Below, in pieces: positions 24,932 to 32,850 of a DNA stretch of 33,157 nt. Position numbers and translations under genes: made by a program. Below the pieces are notes generated by a model that was given only the letters and a program-made list of their open reading frames with translations, ran no database searches and was not told where the DNA came from. The stretch lies in assembly GCA_035499655.1 (NCBI GenBank), contig DATJYL010000180.1:1-33157 (forward strand), given 5' to 3'. The first letter of the stretch is position 1. Each line of letters opens with the position of its first letter. The DNA comes from Pirellulales bacterium (GTDB taxonomy: Bacteria > Planctomycetota > Planctomycetia > Pirellulales > JADZDJ01).

Positions 24932-26653
24932 ATGATCGAAAATTTTTGTAGGGAATTAGAAATCGAATTCTCTGGCAAGCGTGCTTGTGTATCGTGGGCG
25001 AAAGCCCAACAGCTTGCGAAGAAATTGAATCAGGATAACCGTGAACTACCCGGTGAGGCCATCTTCAATAATGAGCCTGTCATATTGGAGAAATTGTCGG
25101 CGGATGGCAAACAGGGCATACGCTTTCGCATTGATGGCCGATTTTGGCAGGACGGTAAACCAAGGGCCATCGACGGTTGGGTTCCGCATGATAAATATCG
25201 AAGTATTGATCTGTGGGTGCCTGCTCCTGAGACCACCACCCTGGAGGCAATCAATAATCCGACCTTCCTGGCTCGCAGTGCCATCAACAAAGTATTTAGC
25301 CGTCCCTTGATAATTGAAGGCGTGGCCGATAAATCAATCTGCACGCTGCTATTTGCTCAAGAGACATTCTACCGGCACGATGGCCGTTGCTGGGTGCCAA
25401 CACCGGACCATGAAATGTTCCAGACGCTCTGGGAACATGTTGAACTAGCGTTTCTCGAATATAAGAAGAAACACAACTGTGGTGATTCTCCGCTGACACG
25501 GATTAGTACCGGCCTTGTAAACGACGCAATGCACAGTTTGCGTGTTGCGGTTAAGACAAAAAAGAAACCCGGTCAATGGCTTGATAATAGAAAGGATGAT
25601 CCCAGCCATTATCTCGTCTGCGAAAATGGCATAATCGACTTGTCCAAAGATGAATCTAGGTTCTACCCGCACGATATAAATTTCTTTGCAACATCCATGT
25701 TGCCGTGGAGCTTTGACCCGAATGCTCCTAAGCCTGCCCGCTGGTTGCAATGTTTAGATGAGTGGTGGCCCAACAATCCTGAGTGCCACAAACTCTTGCA
25801 AGAGTTTCTTGGATATAGCCTCACGACACCGTGGCTACACGTGTTCTTTGTACTCTGCGGTGCCAAACGTGGCGGCAAAGGCGTCATTGCCCGCGTACTT
25901 CAAGATATTATTGGACCTGGCAACTATGCCGCTTTAACGCTGCATCGACTGGGCGATAAAAATGCGTTGGAATCGGGCATCAATAAGCGGTTGCTCTTTT
26001 TCCCTGAAACGAATTGGGGCCAGTTTGGTCCCGAAGCCCGCGAAATCCTAGCGGCAATTTCTGGACGTGATGCCGTGGAAGTAACCGCAAAATATAAAAC
26101 GGCACTTACGACTGATAATTGGGGCGTGTGCGTAATAACCTCCAATTCAATTCCGCATTTTCAAGATGTCAGCGGCAAATTGGAATCGCGGATGATCTTG
26201 TTGCGGTTCATCGAATCGTTTGCCGAGAAACCCGACCCACACTTAAACGAAACACTCAAGAAAGAACTACCTGGAATCATTCGGTGGGCCATCGACGGTT
26301 GGAAGCGTGTGCAACAGACAGCAAAGTTCACGCGGCCCGATTTGTGTCAAGAAATTGTGCAATTGGTGGTTGACGATAGTAATCCAATTCAAGAGTGGGC
26401 CGCTGAGAATTGTACTGTTGCCCCGAATGCTAAAGGCGACAAAGCGGAATTGTACGATAGCTACCGACGATGGTGCGAAGTACGGTCGTTAGACGTTCCC
26501 CGTCGTCAAACATTCTGCACGGAGTTGCTCGACGCTTTTCCAAAATTGCGGCCGGGCCAAATGCGAATTCCCAACGAGAAAGTAATGCGAATCTTCAAGG
26601 GCATCGCTCTTAAATCTGAATCGCCCATAACTAAGGAACAATCCCATGCTTGA
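24932..26653 (+). CDS. D5/P4-type superfamily 3 replicative helicase, 573 aa
   Basis: The family unwinds DNA at element or phage origins and often includes a primase domain. Walker A is GAKRGGKG (residues 310-317), Walker B LLFFPET (354-360), and motif C VCVITSN (399-405); a D5_N-like region precedes them (HYLVCENGIIDL, EFLGYSLTT). The tail contains a winged-helix segment (ELYDSYRRWCEVRSLDVPRRQTFCTELL). I do not see a primase active site in the N-terminal 200 residues, so it may be helicase-only, with priming from the host. It overlaps the next gene by 8 bp. It is the main evidence for autonomous replication of the element. Confidence 0.9.
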   Translation: MIENFCRELEIEFSGKRACVSWAKAQQLAKKLNQDNRELPGEAIFNNEPVILEKLSADGKQGIRFRIDGRFWQDGKPRAIDGWVPHDKYRSIDLWVPAPETTTLEAINNPTFLARSAINKVFSRPLIIEGVADKSICTLLFAQETFYRHDGRCWVPTPDHEMFQTLWEHVELAFLEYKKKHNCGDSPLTRISTGLVNDAMHSLRVAVKTKKKPGQWLDNRKDDPSHYLVCENGIIDLSKDESRFYPHDINFFATSMLPWSFDPNAPKPARWLQCLDEWWPNNPECHKLLQEFLGYSLTTPWLHVFFVLCGAKRGGKGVIARVLQDIIGPGNYAALTLHRLGDKNALESGINKRLLFFPETNWGQFGPEAREILAAISGRDAVEVTAKYKTALTTDNWGVCVITSNSIPHFQDVSGKLESRMILLRFIESFAEKPDPHLNETLKKELPGIIRWAIDGWKRVQQTAKFTRPDLCQEIVQLVVDDSNPIQEWAAENCTVAPNAKGDKAELYDSYRRWCEVRSLDVPRRQTFCTELLDAFPKLRPGQMRIPNEKVMRIFKGIALKSESPITKEQSHA

Positions 26654-27296
26654 CTATCATGCTGAAGTAAAACAAATATCTGAGCGGGTATTGCCGCACG
26701 CCCGTAAACTGGTCGGTCGTGGATATGCCATACGGCATCAAGATGGTAACTGGACAGGGCGGTATGCAAAATCCTTTACAAAATCCTATCTTCAAAACCA
26801 TTGCGGTATAACGGGCCAATGGGAATTGATGGTTGCGTTCAGTGAAATGAATGAATGCCCGCAAACACTCTGGCTTCTGAATGCTGCAAAACGTCCATTG
26901 GTTCTACCGACCGAAAATGACGTTGCGAAGATTAAAGCAGAGCATTCGCCGTGGCTGAATGATGCGTGGTTCCACGAAGTCGTGGAATGTTGCGAGTACC
27001 TACATCATTGCGAACAAACGTCACGGTGCAACGCGGGTAGTTATGGCCTAAAGCACTGTGTTGAAGAACGTGCCTATGCACTGGGCATTTGGCCGGGTTA
27101 TGTCGGTTCAGATTCGTTCACAATAGCGGCCATGTTTTGCGGTTTCGATTGGAAACGGAATGGGTCGGATTCATGGGTATCGGTCAGGGGAAAAACCTTG
27201 CCCGATTTGAATTGCCCCCGACACCCGGACCTTATCACAAAGGAAACGAATAAACCCATTTCAATTTATGGAGTGCCACAATGTTTACAGGACTAA
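26646..27296 (+). CDS. Cys-rich protein of unknown function, 216 aa
   Basis: It starts inside the helicase gene and overlaps the ATPase gene, so it belongs to the replication operon. Cys and His are unusually frequent: VECCEYLHHCEQTSRCNAG, SYGLKHCVEE, MFCGFDW, LNCPRHPD. Metal binding is possible. The SYGLKHCVEE ... GSDSFTIAAMFCGFDWKR pattern resembles a domain of conserved unknowns that I associate with planctomycete mobile elements, without a known activity. Confidence 0.65.
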   Translation: MLDYHAEVKQISERVLPHARKLVGRGYAIRHQDGNWTGRYAKSFTKSYLQNHCGITGQWELMVAFSEMNECPQTLWLLNAAKRPLVLPTENDVAKIKAEHSPWLNDAWFHEVVECCEYLHHCEQTSRCNAGSYGLKHCVEERAYALGIWPGYVGSDSFTIAAMFCGFDWKRNGSDSWVSVRGKTLPDLNCPRHPDLITKETNKPISIYGVPQCLQD

Positions 27297-27811
27297 AACG
27301 TCAATTCGCTATTGGGTTAGGCAGGGGTATGGCAAATGCGGTCAGTCCGCCCCCAACTCTTACTGCCGTAATTGGAAACCCCGGCTCTGGCAAATCGTGT
27401 TACGCCCTGAATTTGAACGGACAAACCCGCCATTCGCTTTTAATAGACACGCACAATGCCAAGGATACTTTGGTTGAACGGCTTCAACAAATAAAATCCC
27501 GCTTCAACAGTGAAATTTGGTGGCGGCGGGGCGAAGATTGTTCGCTACGATCTGTTTTTGAGTATCTCGAAAACCATTGCATGGCCAATCATGTAATCTT
27601 GGATGCACTGTGGAGTTTTGGTGCCGGCGAACGAATTCCTTCATTGCTCCGCCGACTAAAAGCGTTCGGTGAAAAGGTGGGCGTCTCGTTTGTAGTTGTC
27701 CATGATCGGGATTCTAAGGCCATTCGCCGCTACTGTGATACTGTGGTTGATCTTCGCAAGCATTCATTCAATTTTCCAAAATGGACCATGAAAAATGAAC
27801 AGCATACCTGA
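27281..27811 (+). CDS. Small P-loop ATPase, 176 aa
   Basis: GNPGSGKS at residues 32-39 is a clean Walker A, and HVILDALWSF a likely Walker B-like strand (Asp without the following Glu). VSFVVVHDRDSKAIRRYCDTVVDLRK forms the later strands with a sensor-like residue. At 176 residues it is a minimal ATPase, similar in size to helicase loaders or RecA-like fragments. It lies in the replication operon between overlapping neighbours, so helping the helicase or segregation is inferred. Confidence 0.72.
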   Translation: MFTGLKRQFAIGLGRGMANAVSPPPTLTAVIGNPGSGKSCYALNLNGQTRHSLLIDTHNAKDTLVERLQQIKSRFNSEIWWRRGEDCSLRSVFEYLENHCMANHVILDALWSFGAGERIPSLLRRLKAFGEKVGVSFVVVHDRDSKAIRRYCDTVVDLRKHSFNFPKWTMKNEQHT

Positions 27812-28067
27812 CAACGGACCCCAGCAAGCGACACCATACCAAATTTGGGAAGTGCTTTCGCTTGTGTTGTCCCCGGAACGTGCCGGGGAATGCCTTGACT
27901 ACGCCATCGCTGAAAAATCCAAAACAGATTTGGAACGTGACTTTATTGCAGAGCTACGCGGACTGGCAGCGTGGTTAGAAACCGAAAGTTATTACCTTGA
28001 ACCGTCGTTGAAGTACCCGAGCCAAGCGGCGGCCCAACTTATTCAAGCAACGGTGCCGAAAAACTAA
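27795..28067 (+). CDS. Small helical protein, 90 aa
   Basis: Overlaps the ATPase gene by 17 bp and is the last gene of the replication operon, before a terminator. It is predicted helical (QIWEVLSLVLSPERAGECLDYAIAEK, DFIAELRGLAAWLETE). No family recognised. It may be an adaptor for the ATPase. Confidence 0.6.
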   Translation: MNSIPDNGPQQATPYQIWEVLSLVLSPERAGECLDYAIAEKSKTDLERDFIAELRGLAAWLETESYYLEPSLKYPSQAAAQLIQATVPKN

Positions 28068-28114
28068 ACCATACCTTGTTGGCAGTTTCGTACTTGTTCC
28101 TGCCAACACTCCGG

Positions 28115-28152
28115 CGGCGGCCTGCGATTTCCTCTCGCCCGGCCGCCGTTTT
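28115..28152 (+). terminator. Rho-independent terminator after the replication operon
   Basis: CGGCGGCC (28115-28122) and GGCCGCCG (28141-28148) form the stem with an 18-nt loop, then TTTT. A second 9-bp hairpin, TGTTGGCAG / CTGCCAACA, lies just upstream (28077-28108). The stem core GGCGGC recurs in two later hairpins. Confidence 0.7.
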
Positions 28153-28245
28153 CAAAATCATCCTGCCGGCAACTTATGCCCTGCCGGCCGGCGGCCCTTG
28201 TGTCCGGTTCCGCAAGGGTCGCCATTAAATCAACTGAGGTTCCCC

Positions 28246-28437
28246 ATGCGTCCATTCAGAATCTTCAAACTCGCCCGCGATGCCTGCGGTTATAACTTGC
28301 AAGTCCACCTTCCATCCGCACGTTTGCAATGCCAGTTCTTGTACGAAAATTTTATTTCCGGCTGCGGATGGTCACTGGCACTTGCACCGATGGCCGCAAC
28401 CTTGCTTGGCATCCTCAAAGCATTCCATCTTTTTTAA
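28246..28437 (+). CDS. Small protein with a hydrophobic C-terminus, 63 aa
   Basis: ATG 28246 follows GAGG at about 8 bp. The first half is basic and mixed (MRPFRIFKLARDACGYNL), and the second is hydrophobic (GWSLALAPMAATLLGILKAF), probably a membrane helix. It sits between two terminator-like hairpins, so it is expressed separately or by read-through. Function unknown. Confidence 0.5.
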   Translation: MRPFRIFKLARDACGYNLQVHLPSARLQCQFLYENFISGCGWSLALAPMAATLLGILKAFHLF

Positions 28438-28448
28438 TCTTCCTTGTT

Positions 28449-28503
28449 TGCTGGCGGCCGGCATTAACCTTTTGTCCGGGGCCAACCAGCCGCCAGCATT
28501 TTT
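28449..28503 (+). terminator. Long-loop hairpin terminator (10-bp stem, T run)
   Basis: TGCTGGCGGC (28449-28458) and GCCGCCAGCA (28489-28498) pair perfectly, followed by five T. The 30-nt loop is GC-rich in its second half. It separates two small genes. Confidence 0.75.
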
Positions 28504-28517
28504 CCAACGGTGACAAC

Positions 28518-28796
28518 GTGACACTACTTCAAGAATTTATCGCCGCGAATCCCGGCCTTGATCCGGTTACAAATTTTTCATTGTTCCATGATAAGTATTG
28601 TCAACTATGTCGGCGACGTGCGGCCCCTCAACCTACGCCCGCCGATCTCAAACTCGAATTGAGTTTCACGCCGGGAAGTAATTGCACGTTAGACGATAAC
28701 GCCCGATTGCCGTGGCTCTTTGATCGTACTGGCGACAGCCGTAAAGATGTTGACCGAGACGGCAAGCTCATCATCGGCGAACCCAAGAATTCCTAA
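28518..28796 (+). CDS. Small protein of unknown function, 92 aa
   Basis: The frame is open earlier, but that would run through the terminator; GTG 28518 with GGTGA just before it gives VTLLQEFIAANPGLD. It has one CxxC (YCQLCRRR) and a polar, Asp-rich C-terminus (FDRTGDSRKDVDRDGK). The start codon is uncertain. A hairpin AAGCAGC / GCTGCTT follows (28795-28822). No family recognised. Confidence 0.45.
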   Translation: MTLLQEFIAANPGLDPVTNFSLFHDKYCQLCRRRAAPQPTPADLKLELSFTPGSNCTLDDNARLPWLFDRTGDSRKDVDRDGKLIIGEPKNS

Positions 28797-28861
28797 GCAG
28801 CACAATTGATCGGTAGCTGCTTCCAATACCGGTCATCCATTTCAGTAGAGGTTTAATTCCA

Positions 28862-29140
28862 ATGAGTAATTCTGTTGCCGTCGATAAACTGTTGACGGTT
28901 TTTCCCGAACACCCCGAACAATTGCAAGGCGACAATGCCACGTGGTACCTGATTTTGCAGTTGCTCAATTCTGACCAAACCGGTTCGGATGGCAGTACCA
29001 ATGTTTTTGAGGAAATTTTCAATCGTCTTGCTACGGTTGCTCCCCGCAATCATTACGTGGTCCGGCAGTTCGCCGAATTCTGTTCACAATACGAAAAGAA
29101 ATTCTCGTCTCACGTTCCGTCCGCAAACTTTTCATCCTGA
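28862..29140 (+). CDS. Small protein of unknown function, 92 aa
   Basis: ATG 28862 has AGAGG upstream. MSNSVAVDKLLTVFPEHPEQLQ starts a mostly helical protein (FEEIFNRLATVAPRNHYVVRQFAEFCSQYEKK). No motif recognised. Part of the co-directional small-gene series. Confidence 0.55.
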   Translation: MSNSVAVDKLLTVFPEHPEQLQGDNATWYLILQLLNSDQTGSDGSTNVFEEIFNRLATVAPRNHYVVRQFAEFCSQYEKKFSSHVPSANFSS

Positions 29141-29187
29141 GTCAGCTTGGCGGGGGAGAATCAATCTAACCAATAGGAAACCATACC

Positions 29188-29472
29188 ATGCCCGATGACA
29201 AACCAGTATTCACACCGTTTGAGCTTCAAGAAAAATTGAACGCTCAAGCGGAGAAGCACGCGGCCGATGTTGCCGCAATGAAAGATCGACAAGCCCAAGA
29301 GTTAGCCGCCGCCCAGGATAAAATTGATGAATTGAGTCAGATTGCTAATTCCGTGCGATTGGCGAACGGCAAGGTGGACTACAAAAAACTCTTGGAGCGG
29401 CCAGAAGATTACATGGCACTCAGGTCAAGCCGAGCGGGCCGCCGGTTACTTAACTTGAAGCCAAATAACTGA
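29188..29472 (+). CDS. Coiled-coil small protein, 94 aa
   Basis: ATG 29188 follows AGGAAA. Residues 10-50 are Ala/Glu/Gln/Lys-rich helix (EKLNAQAEKHAADVAAMKDR and onwards) with heptad-like spacing; the rest is short and basic (RAGRRLLNLKPNN). It stands 11 bp before the scaffold-like gene, so the two may work together. Confidence 0.6.
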   Translation: MPDDKPVFTPFELQEKLNAQAEKHAADVAAMKDRQAQELAAAQDKIDELSQIANSVRLANGKVDYKKLLERPEDYMALRSSRAGRRLLNLKPNN

Positions 29473-29483
29473 GGTAAATAAAT

Positions 29484-30221
29484 ATGGAAACGGAAACAGA
29501 AAAGAAAAGTCTGCCCGAAATTCTCGGCCACGAAATTGACGATGCCACGCAAAAAAATTTGAACTCCTACTTTGCCGAGGTTAGGCGTAGAGAGGAATCG
29601 AAAGCCAAGCGTTTGGCGGAACAAGAATTCGCTGAGCGTTCTGTTAAGGCGAATGAAGCTCTTGCGAATGCAGAGAAACTAGCCCAAGAACGGGAAGCCC
29701 TCGCCAACGAAAAAGATTCGTTGACCAAATTGGTTGCCGAATTAGAGGGAAAGCATTCTGAGGCCAACAAGGAAATTGAAACCTTACGCAAGACGGTTAA
29801 AGACGAAAGAACGGCCTTGCAACGCTTCGTAGATTCGTCACGCATTCAAAATGAAGCAGCTAACGCAGCCGAGTGGAGCAACCCAGCGGCGGCAGAATGG
29901 TTTCAGTCCAAGTGTTCGATTGACGGTGAAAATGTTGTCGTGACATTGGGCGACGAAAGCCTACCCGTCGATACAGCGGTTGCTAAGTTGCGTGCTGACC
30001 AACAATTTTGGCCGCTATTTAAGGCCGACAAAAATGGTGGTACTGGCAGCCACAACGGTTTCGACGGTCAAAGTACAGGCGGTTTGATCGGCCGCAATCA
30101 CAAGATCGACCCACGCCAAGCAATCGCGTCTAAAGAGGCGACTGAAACTTGGATGAACGAGAGAAAAAAAGCCCGGGCGGGTGATAAATTGGCTGCTGCT
30201 CGCATTGGTTACAACAAATAA
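29484..30221 (+). CDS. Coiled-coil protein resembling a phage scaffold, 245 aa
   Basis: Residues 30-118 are a long charged coiled coil rich in Glu, Lys and Ala (KRLAEQEFAERSVKANEALA and onwards). It is followed by a compact domain (EWSNPAAAEWFQ ... NVVVTLGDESLPVDTAVAKL) and a tail FKADKNGGTGS. This order, a helical rod, a short alpha/beta domain, and a GGTGS-type tail, is that of gp20/DUF4355-type capsid scaffolds and minor structural proteins. No capsid gene is nearby, so a scaffold of a helper phage, or a satellite decoy, is possible. Start ATG has GAGG upstream. Confidence in the fold is moderate, in function low. Confidence 0.6.
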   Translation: METETEKKSLPEILGHEIDDATQKNLNSYFAEVRRREESKAKRLAEQEFAERSVKANEALANAEKLAQEREALANEKDSLTKLVAELEGKHSEANKEIETLRKTVKDERTALQRFVDSSRIQNEAANAAEWSNPAAAEWFQSKCSIDGENVVVTLGDESLPVDTAVAKLRADQQFWPLFKADKNGGTGSHNGFDGQSTGGLIGRNHKIDPRQAIASKEATETWMNERKKARAGDKLAAARIGYNK

Positions 30222-30331
30222 TGTCGGCTATTGATACTCAACGCCGACACTTTTCAGCCGGTGACGGTGCCGGTCGGCTGAGGCGGTGTGCGATGCCGCT
30301 CGTCGGACACCATTTTCAAACCATGTTCTGC

Positions 30332-30389
30332 GTCTGGCGGCGGTTTACAACAACCAATGTCTCGGTATCGGCCGTCGCCAGACGTTTTT
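30332..30389 (+). terminator. Long-loop hairpin (12-bp stem with one G-U) and T run
   Basis: GTCTGGCGGCGG (30332-30343) pairs with CCGTCGCCAGAC (30372-30383), followed by GTTTTT. It lies 17 bp before the start at 30406 and shares the GGCGGC stem with the hairpins at 28115 and 28449. The small open frame here (30221-30403) is considered doubtful. Confidence 0.6.
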
Positions 30390-30405
30390 CTAACGGTGAA
30401 TGATT

Positions 30406-30840
30406 ATGCAGTACAAGAGTAATGACGAAGCAACGCAAAACGCATTGATCGAATTGGCATCGAACGCCGATGACCCGGCGGCCATCGGCCATGAATTGAA
30501 TGTTGCCAGAGCACTTCTCAATCAGTGCCTTGCTGAGGGTCGCACTGGGCGGCCCGATGCGATTGCATTGCTGAGTGTGCTAACTCGAATGGCGAAAGAG
30601 TTTGATAGGCAAGCTCTAAGAGCACAGTATCTCTTACCCATTCCCGCTGTTGAAAGATTATTTCGTGAAGTGGAAGAATGTTTGGTACTTCAATTTCAAG
30701 ACGTTCCCGGTTGGCAGGAGCGGAGCCTAAAAGCATATCACTTATTTCAGCAACGTCTTGCTGAGGGAATTAGTAATCCCGCCGAAATGAAGCAGGCTAA
30801 ACGCCTGTGCGATTTAAGAAATAATGGCGGTTCAAAATGA
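30406..30840 (+). CDS. Helical protein of unknown function, 144 aa
   Basis: ATG 30406 has GGTGA seven bases upstream; ATG 30400 is the alternative. It is nearly all helix (ALIELASNADDPAAIGHELN and then ALRAQYLLPIPAVERLFREVEECLV). The pattern of an early regularly spaced helix pair, then a YLLPIPAVE segment, recalls small packaging or DNA-binding proteins of phage type, without a firm match. It overlaps the next gene by 4 bp. Confidence 0.55.
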   Translation: MQYKSNDEATQNALIELASNADDPAAIGHELNVARALLNQCLAEGRTGRPDAIALLSVLTRMAKEFDRQALRAQYLLPIPAVERLFREVEECLVLQFQDVPGWQERSLKAYHLFQQRLAEGISNPAEMKQAKRLCDLRNNGGSK

Positions 30841-31061
30841 CCTACACAACAGAACAGCTATCGCAGATTCGACAACTACAGAACGCCATCAATACGTTTG
30901 AACGTGCGAAATTAGAAATCCACCCCGACAATCGCAGTGAATATGACCGGCTACTGGCCAATCTGAGGCGGCAGTTGAAGGAACTGCAAACCGGTATGAG
31001 CATTATTTACGAAGGGGGCGGTGCGGAGAGTTTTAGAATTACTTTGTCGCCCCAGGGCTGA
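30837..31061 (+). CDS. Short coiled-coil protein, 74 aa
   Basis: It starts inside the previous stop (ATGA overlap). A helical hairpin (QLSQIRQLQNAINTFERAK and DRLLANLRRQLKELQTG) is followed by a Gly-rich tail. Coupled expression with the gene upstream suggests a joint function. Unknown family. Confidence 0.55.
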   Translation: MTYTTEQLSQIRQLQNAINTFERAKLEIHPDNRSEYDRLLANLRRQLKELQTGMSIIYEGGGAESFRITLSPQG

Positions 31062-31077
31062 TTTATGAGGAGCTATC

Positions 31078-31308
31078 ATGTACCAAACAATAAAACATGA
31101 GCCATACACGGCAGCACAGTCGGCCCGCGTGTGTCAACTCATCCGCTATGAGAAAATTAAAGAGCGGAAAAGACTTATCCGTATCGCACGGGCAGTGTTT
31201 AGCAACTCTCCCCGGTTACAAGAGTTCATAAAACGGATGGCCGACAACAGCGTTGAAGCCGGTGGGCTGCCCCAGCAATCTCCCGATACGCAACTGCCCC
31301 AGCAGTAA
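31078..31308 (+). CDS. Basic small protein of unknown function, 76 aa
   Basis: The ATG follows GAGGAG, a good ribosome site. The middle is strongly basic and helical (RYEKIKERKRLIRIARAVF), the tail Gln/Pro-rich. DNA or RNA binding is plausible. Confidence 0.6.
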   Translation: MYQTIKHEPYTAAQSARVCQLIRYEKIKERKRLIRIARAVFSNSPRLQEFIKRMADNSVEAGGLPQQSPDTQLPQQ

Positions 31309-31323
31309 GCTAGACTTTTCATC

Positions 31324-31800
31324 ATGGGGGATTTCCGCCACTATCTGAAATCGCAAATTGCCAAGCTCGCGGCGTTGGAAAACCGTGGCCGTGGTTTGAC
31401 TGACAATGACGTGATATTGCCGCTGCTGGCAAAAACCTTCAATGAGCAAACCAAGATTTTCAATCAGATACGGGCTAGAGCGTTGACGGATGGCTATCCG
31501 CAGATTGCGAGAATGATCGACGCAATACCTGAAACGGAACCAATCAAACGGCAACACGAAGCGGTTTCAGGGTGCTTGGCATTGGTTACACCGCCTAGTG
31601 AATCTGAAGCCAGTACGCCGTTGACCGTGGCACAGGCCGCCAAGCAAATGAACATTTCTCAACGCAAGGTGTACGATTTGTGCAAAAAGGGTTTGTTGCG
31701 TCATACAACAAACCCTATTCGCATTCGACCGGCCGATATTGAAGCCTTCCAAGCTAGGCAGCGTGACCCTTCTCCGGTGGCTTTGCGTCATTTGCGTTGA
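31324..31800 (+). CDS. Excisionase-like DNA-binding protein, 158 aa
   Basis: Residues 99-145 (LTVAQAAKQMNISQRKVYDL ... IRIRPADIEAFQ) form the winged helix-turn-helix of the HTH_17/excisionase family, as in AlpA- and Xis-type proteins. The N-terminal 95 residues are helical and unusual for excisionases, which are often below 100 residues. The gene converges with the integrase and overlaps it by 47 bp, the classical int/xis arrangement. It probably directs the integrase to excision. No clear Shine-Dalgarno before the ATG at 31324. Confidence 0.72.
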   Translation: MGDFRHYLKSQIAKLAALENRGRGLTDNDVILPLLAKTFNEQTKIFNQIRARALTDGYPQIARMIDAIPETEPIKRQHEAVSGCLALVTPPSESEASTPLTVAQAAKQMNISQRKVYDLCKKGLLRHTTNPIRIRPADIEAFQARQRDPSPVALRHLR

Positions 31801-32776
31801 CAAACTTTTCAAGTTGTTCCCGCAACTCGTCACGCTTCAAGTTAAGGTGACTATAAACGTCCATAATCATTTTTAGCGAACGGTGGCCCATAACTTCAGC
31901 AAGCTTAATCGGGTCCATTCCGGCCAGTAGCATATCGGTGCAAAACGTGTGGCGGATGGCGTAAGGGTACAATGGCACTTTCAGTTTCTTGGCAAATTTT
32001 CGGCAAGCGTGGCCCATAGCGGGGTGCGTCCACGGCCTGCCCTTTTGGTTTCGGAATATCGTCCCCGTAGGATGCTCTGCCGCTAGCCGCTGAACAATTT
32101 CAAAGGCTTTGGCCGTCAACGGTATCACGCGGCGATATCGTTTCCCTTTGCTTTTCTTGGCAGCGAATACGATATGCTTGCCGTCGATGTTCGATGCTTC
32201 AATCTGTCGCAATTCAAACGGCCGGCAGCCGGTTTGACGTAGGAAAAGAATCGCGTCCTGAAACGGACCCGGTTTCATGCTTTCGATGATCGTCTGCCAT
32301 TGTTCCGGTGTTATGTATACTTCGCGGGGCTGGGGCCGTGGTTGCTTGCATTTCGCTACAGGCGAATAGGGTATGTAGCCCTCATCAACAGCGTGCTTGA
32401 ACGCTCTTTTCACCGATCCGACAGCACCATACTTGAACGTATCCCCGCCCTTTACTGTCGATAGCCATTGGGTTACGTGGTAAGGCCGCAAATCGGCAAC
32501 GCGAATTTGCTTGCCAATGAAATCGACAAACGATTGAAGGTGTTCTTTGTAAAACTTGTACGTCCGGGGTGCTCGATTTGCTTTACACCATTCAAGGAAT
32601 TGGTCGATTACGGCAGCGGCCGTGCCTTCCGGTGTCGGCTCTTGATGCCCGGCCAGCAATTCGTGATACTTTGCAAGGGCGGCGGCCTTGTTCCTGCCCA
32701 GGTTTATCTGCTTACCTTTGAATTGCAGATAGTACGACTGTGTTTGGGTGCGAAAAAATGGTTTCGGAATTCTCAT
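31754..32776 (-). CDS. int: Tyrosine recombinase (integrase), 340 aa
   Basis: It inserts and, with an excisionase, removes the element at tRNA-His. Catalytic residues: Arg185 in TGCRPFELRQIE, the Lys-rich beta turn near 207-212, Tyr272-x-x-Arg275 in PYAIRHTFC (Tyr in place of the first His, as in many integrases), His298-Arg299 in VMGHRSLK, and the nucleophile Tyr308 in DVYSHL. A SAM-like N-terminal core-binding domain (FLEWCKANRAPRTYKFYKEH) follows an arm-binding start. ATG 32776 has AGGGG upstream; an extension to 32833 would run into the arm sites. It is divergent from the tRNA. Confidence 0.95.
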   Translation of the reverse strand: MRIPKPFFRTQTQSYYLQFKGKQINLGRNKAAALAKYHELLAGHQEPTPEGTAAAVIDQFLEWCKANRAPRTYKFYKEHLQSFVDFIGKQIRVADLRPYHVTQWLSTVKGGDTFKYGAVGSVKRAFKHAVDEGYIPYSPVAKCKQPRPQPREVYITPEQWQTIIESMKPGPFQDAILFLRQTGCRPFELRQIEASNIDGKHIVFAAKKSKGKRYRRVIPLTAKAFEIVQRLAAEHPTGTIFRNQKGRPWTHPAMGHACRKFAKKLKVPLYPYAIRHTFCTDMLLAGMDPIKLAEVMGHRSLKMIMDVYSHLNLKRDELREQLEKFVNANDAKPPEKGHAA

Positions 32777-32790
32777 TGCGTTTCCCCTGT

Positions 32791-32837
32791 GCAAATGTAG
32801 ATCGTGCTCGAAACTCTGCACGAATCTCTGCATTTGC
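32791..32837. promoter_or_regulatory. Right-end candidate integrase arm sites with a 12-bp tandem repeat
   Basis: CGAAACTCTGCA (32809-32820) and CGAATCTCTGCA (32821-32832) are direct neighbours differing at one base. GCAAATG (32791-32797) and CATTTGC (32831-32837) form an inverted pair around them. They lie between the integrase start and the tRNA promoter, and share motifs with the left end at 18535-18637. Confidence 0.5.
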
Positions 32838-32850
32838 GAGGAAATCGCCC

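Noticed and set aside
30221-30403. Sixty-codon gene between the scaffold-like gene and the next
   Set aside because: It is linked by overlapping start/stop codons, but its sequence is dominated by a terminator hairpin and the peptide resembles nothing. Kept only as a finding.
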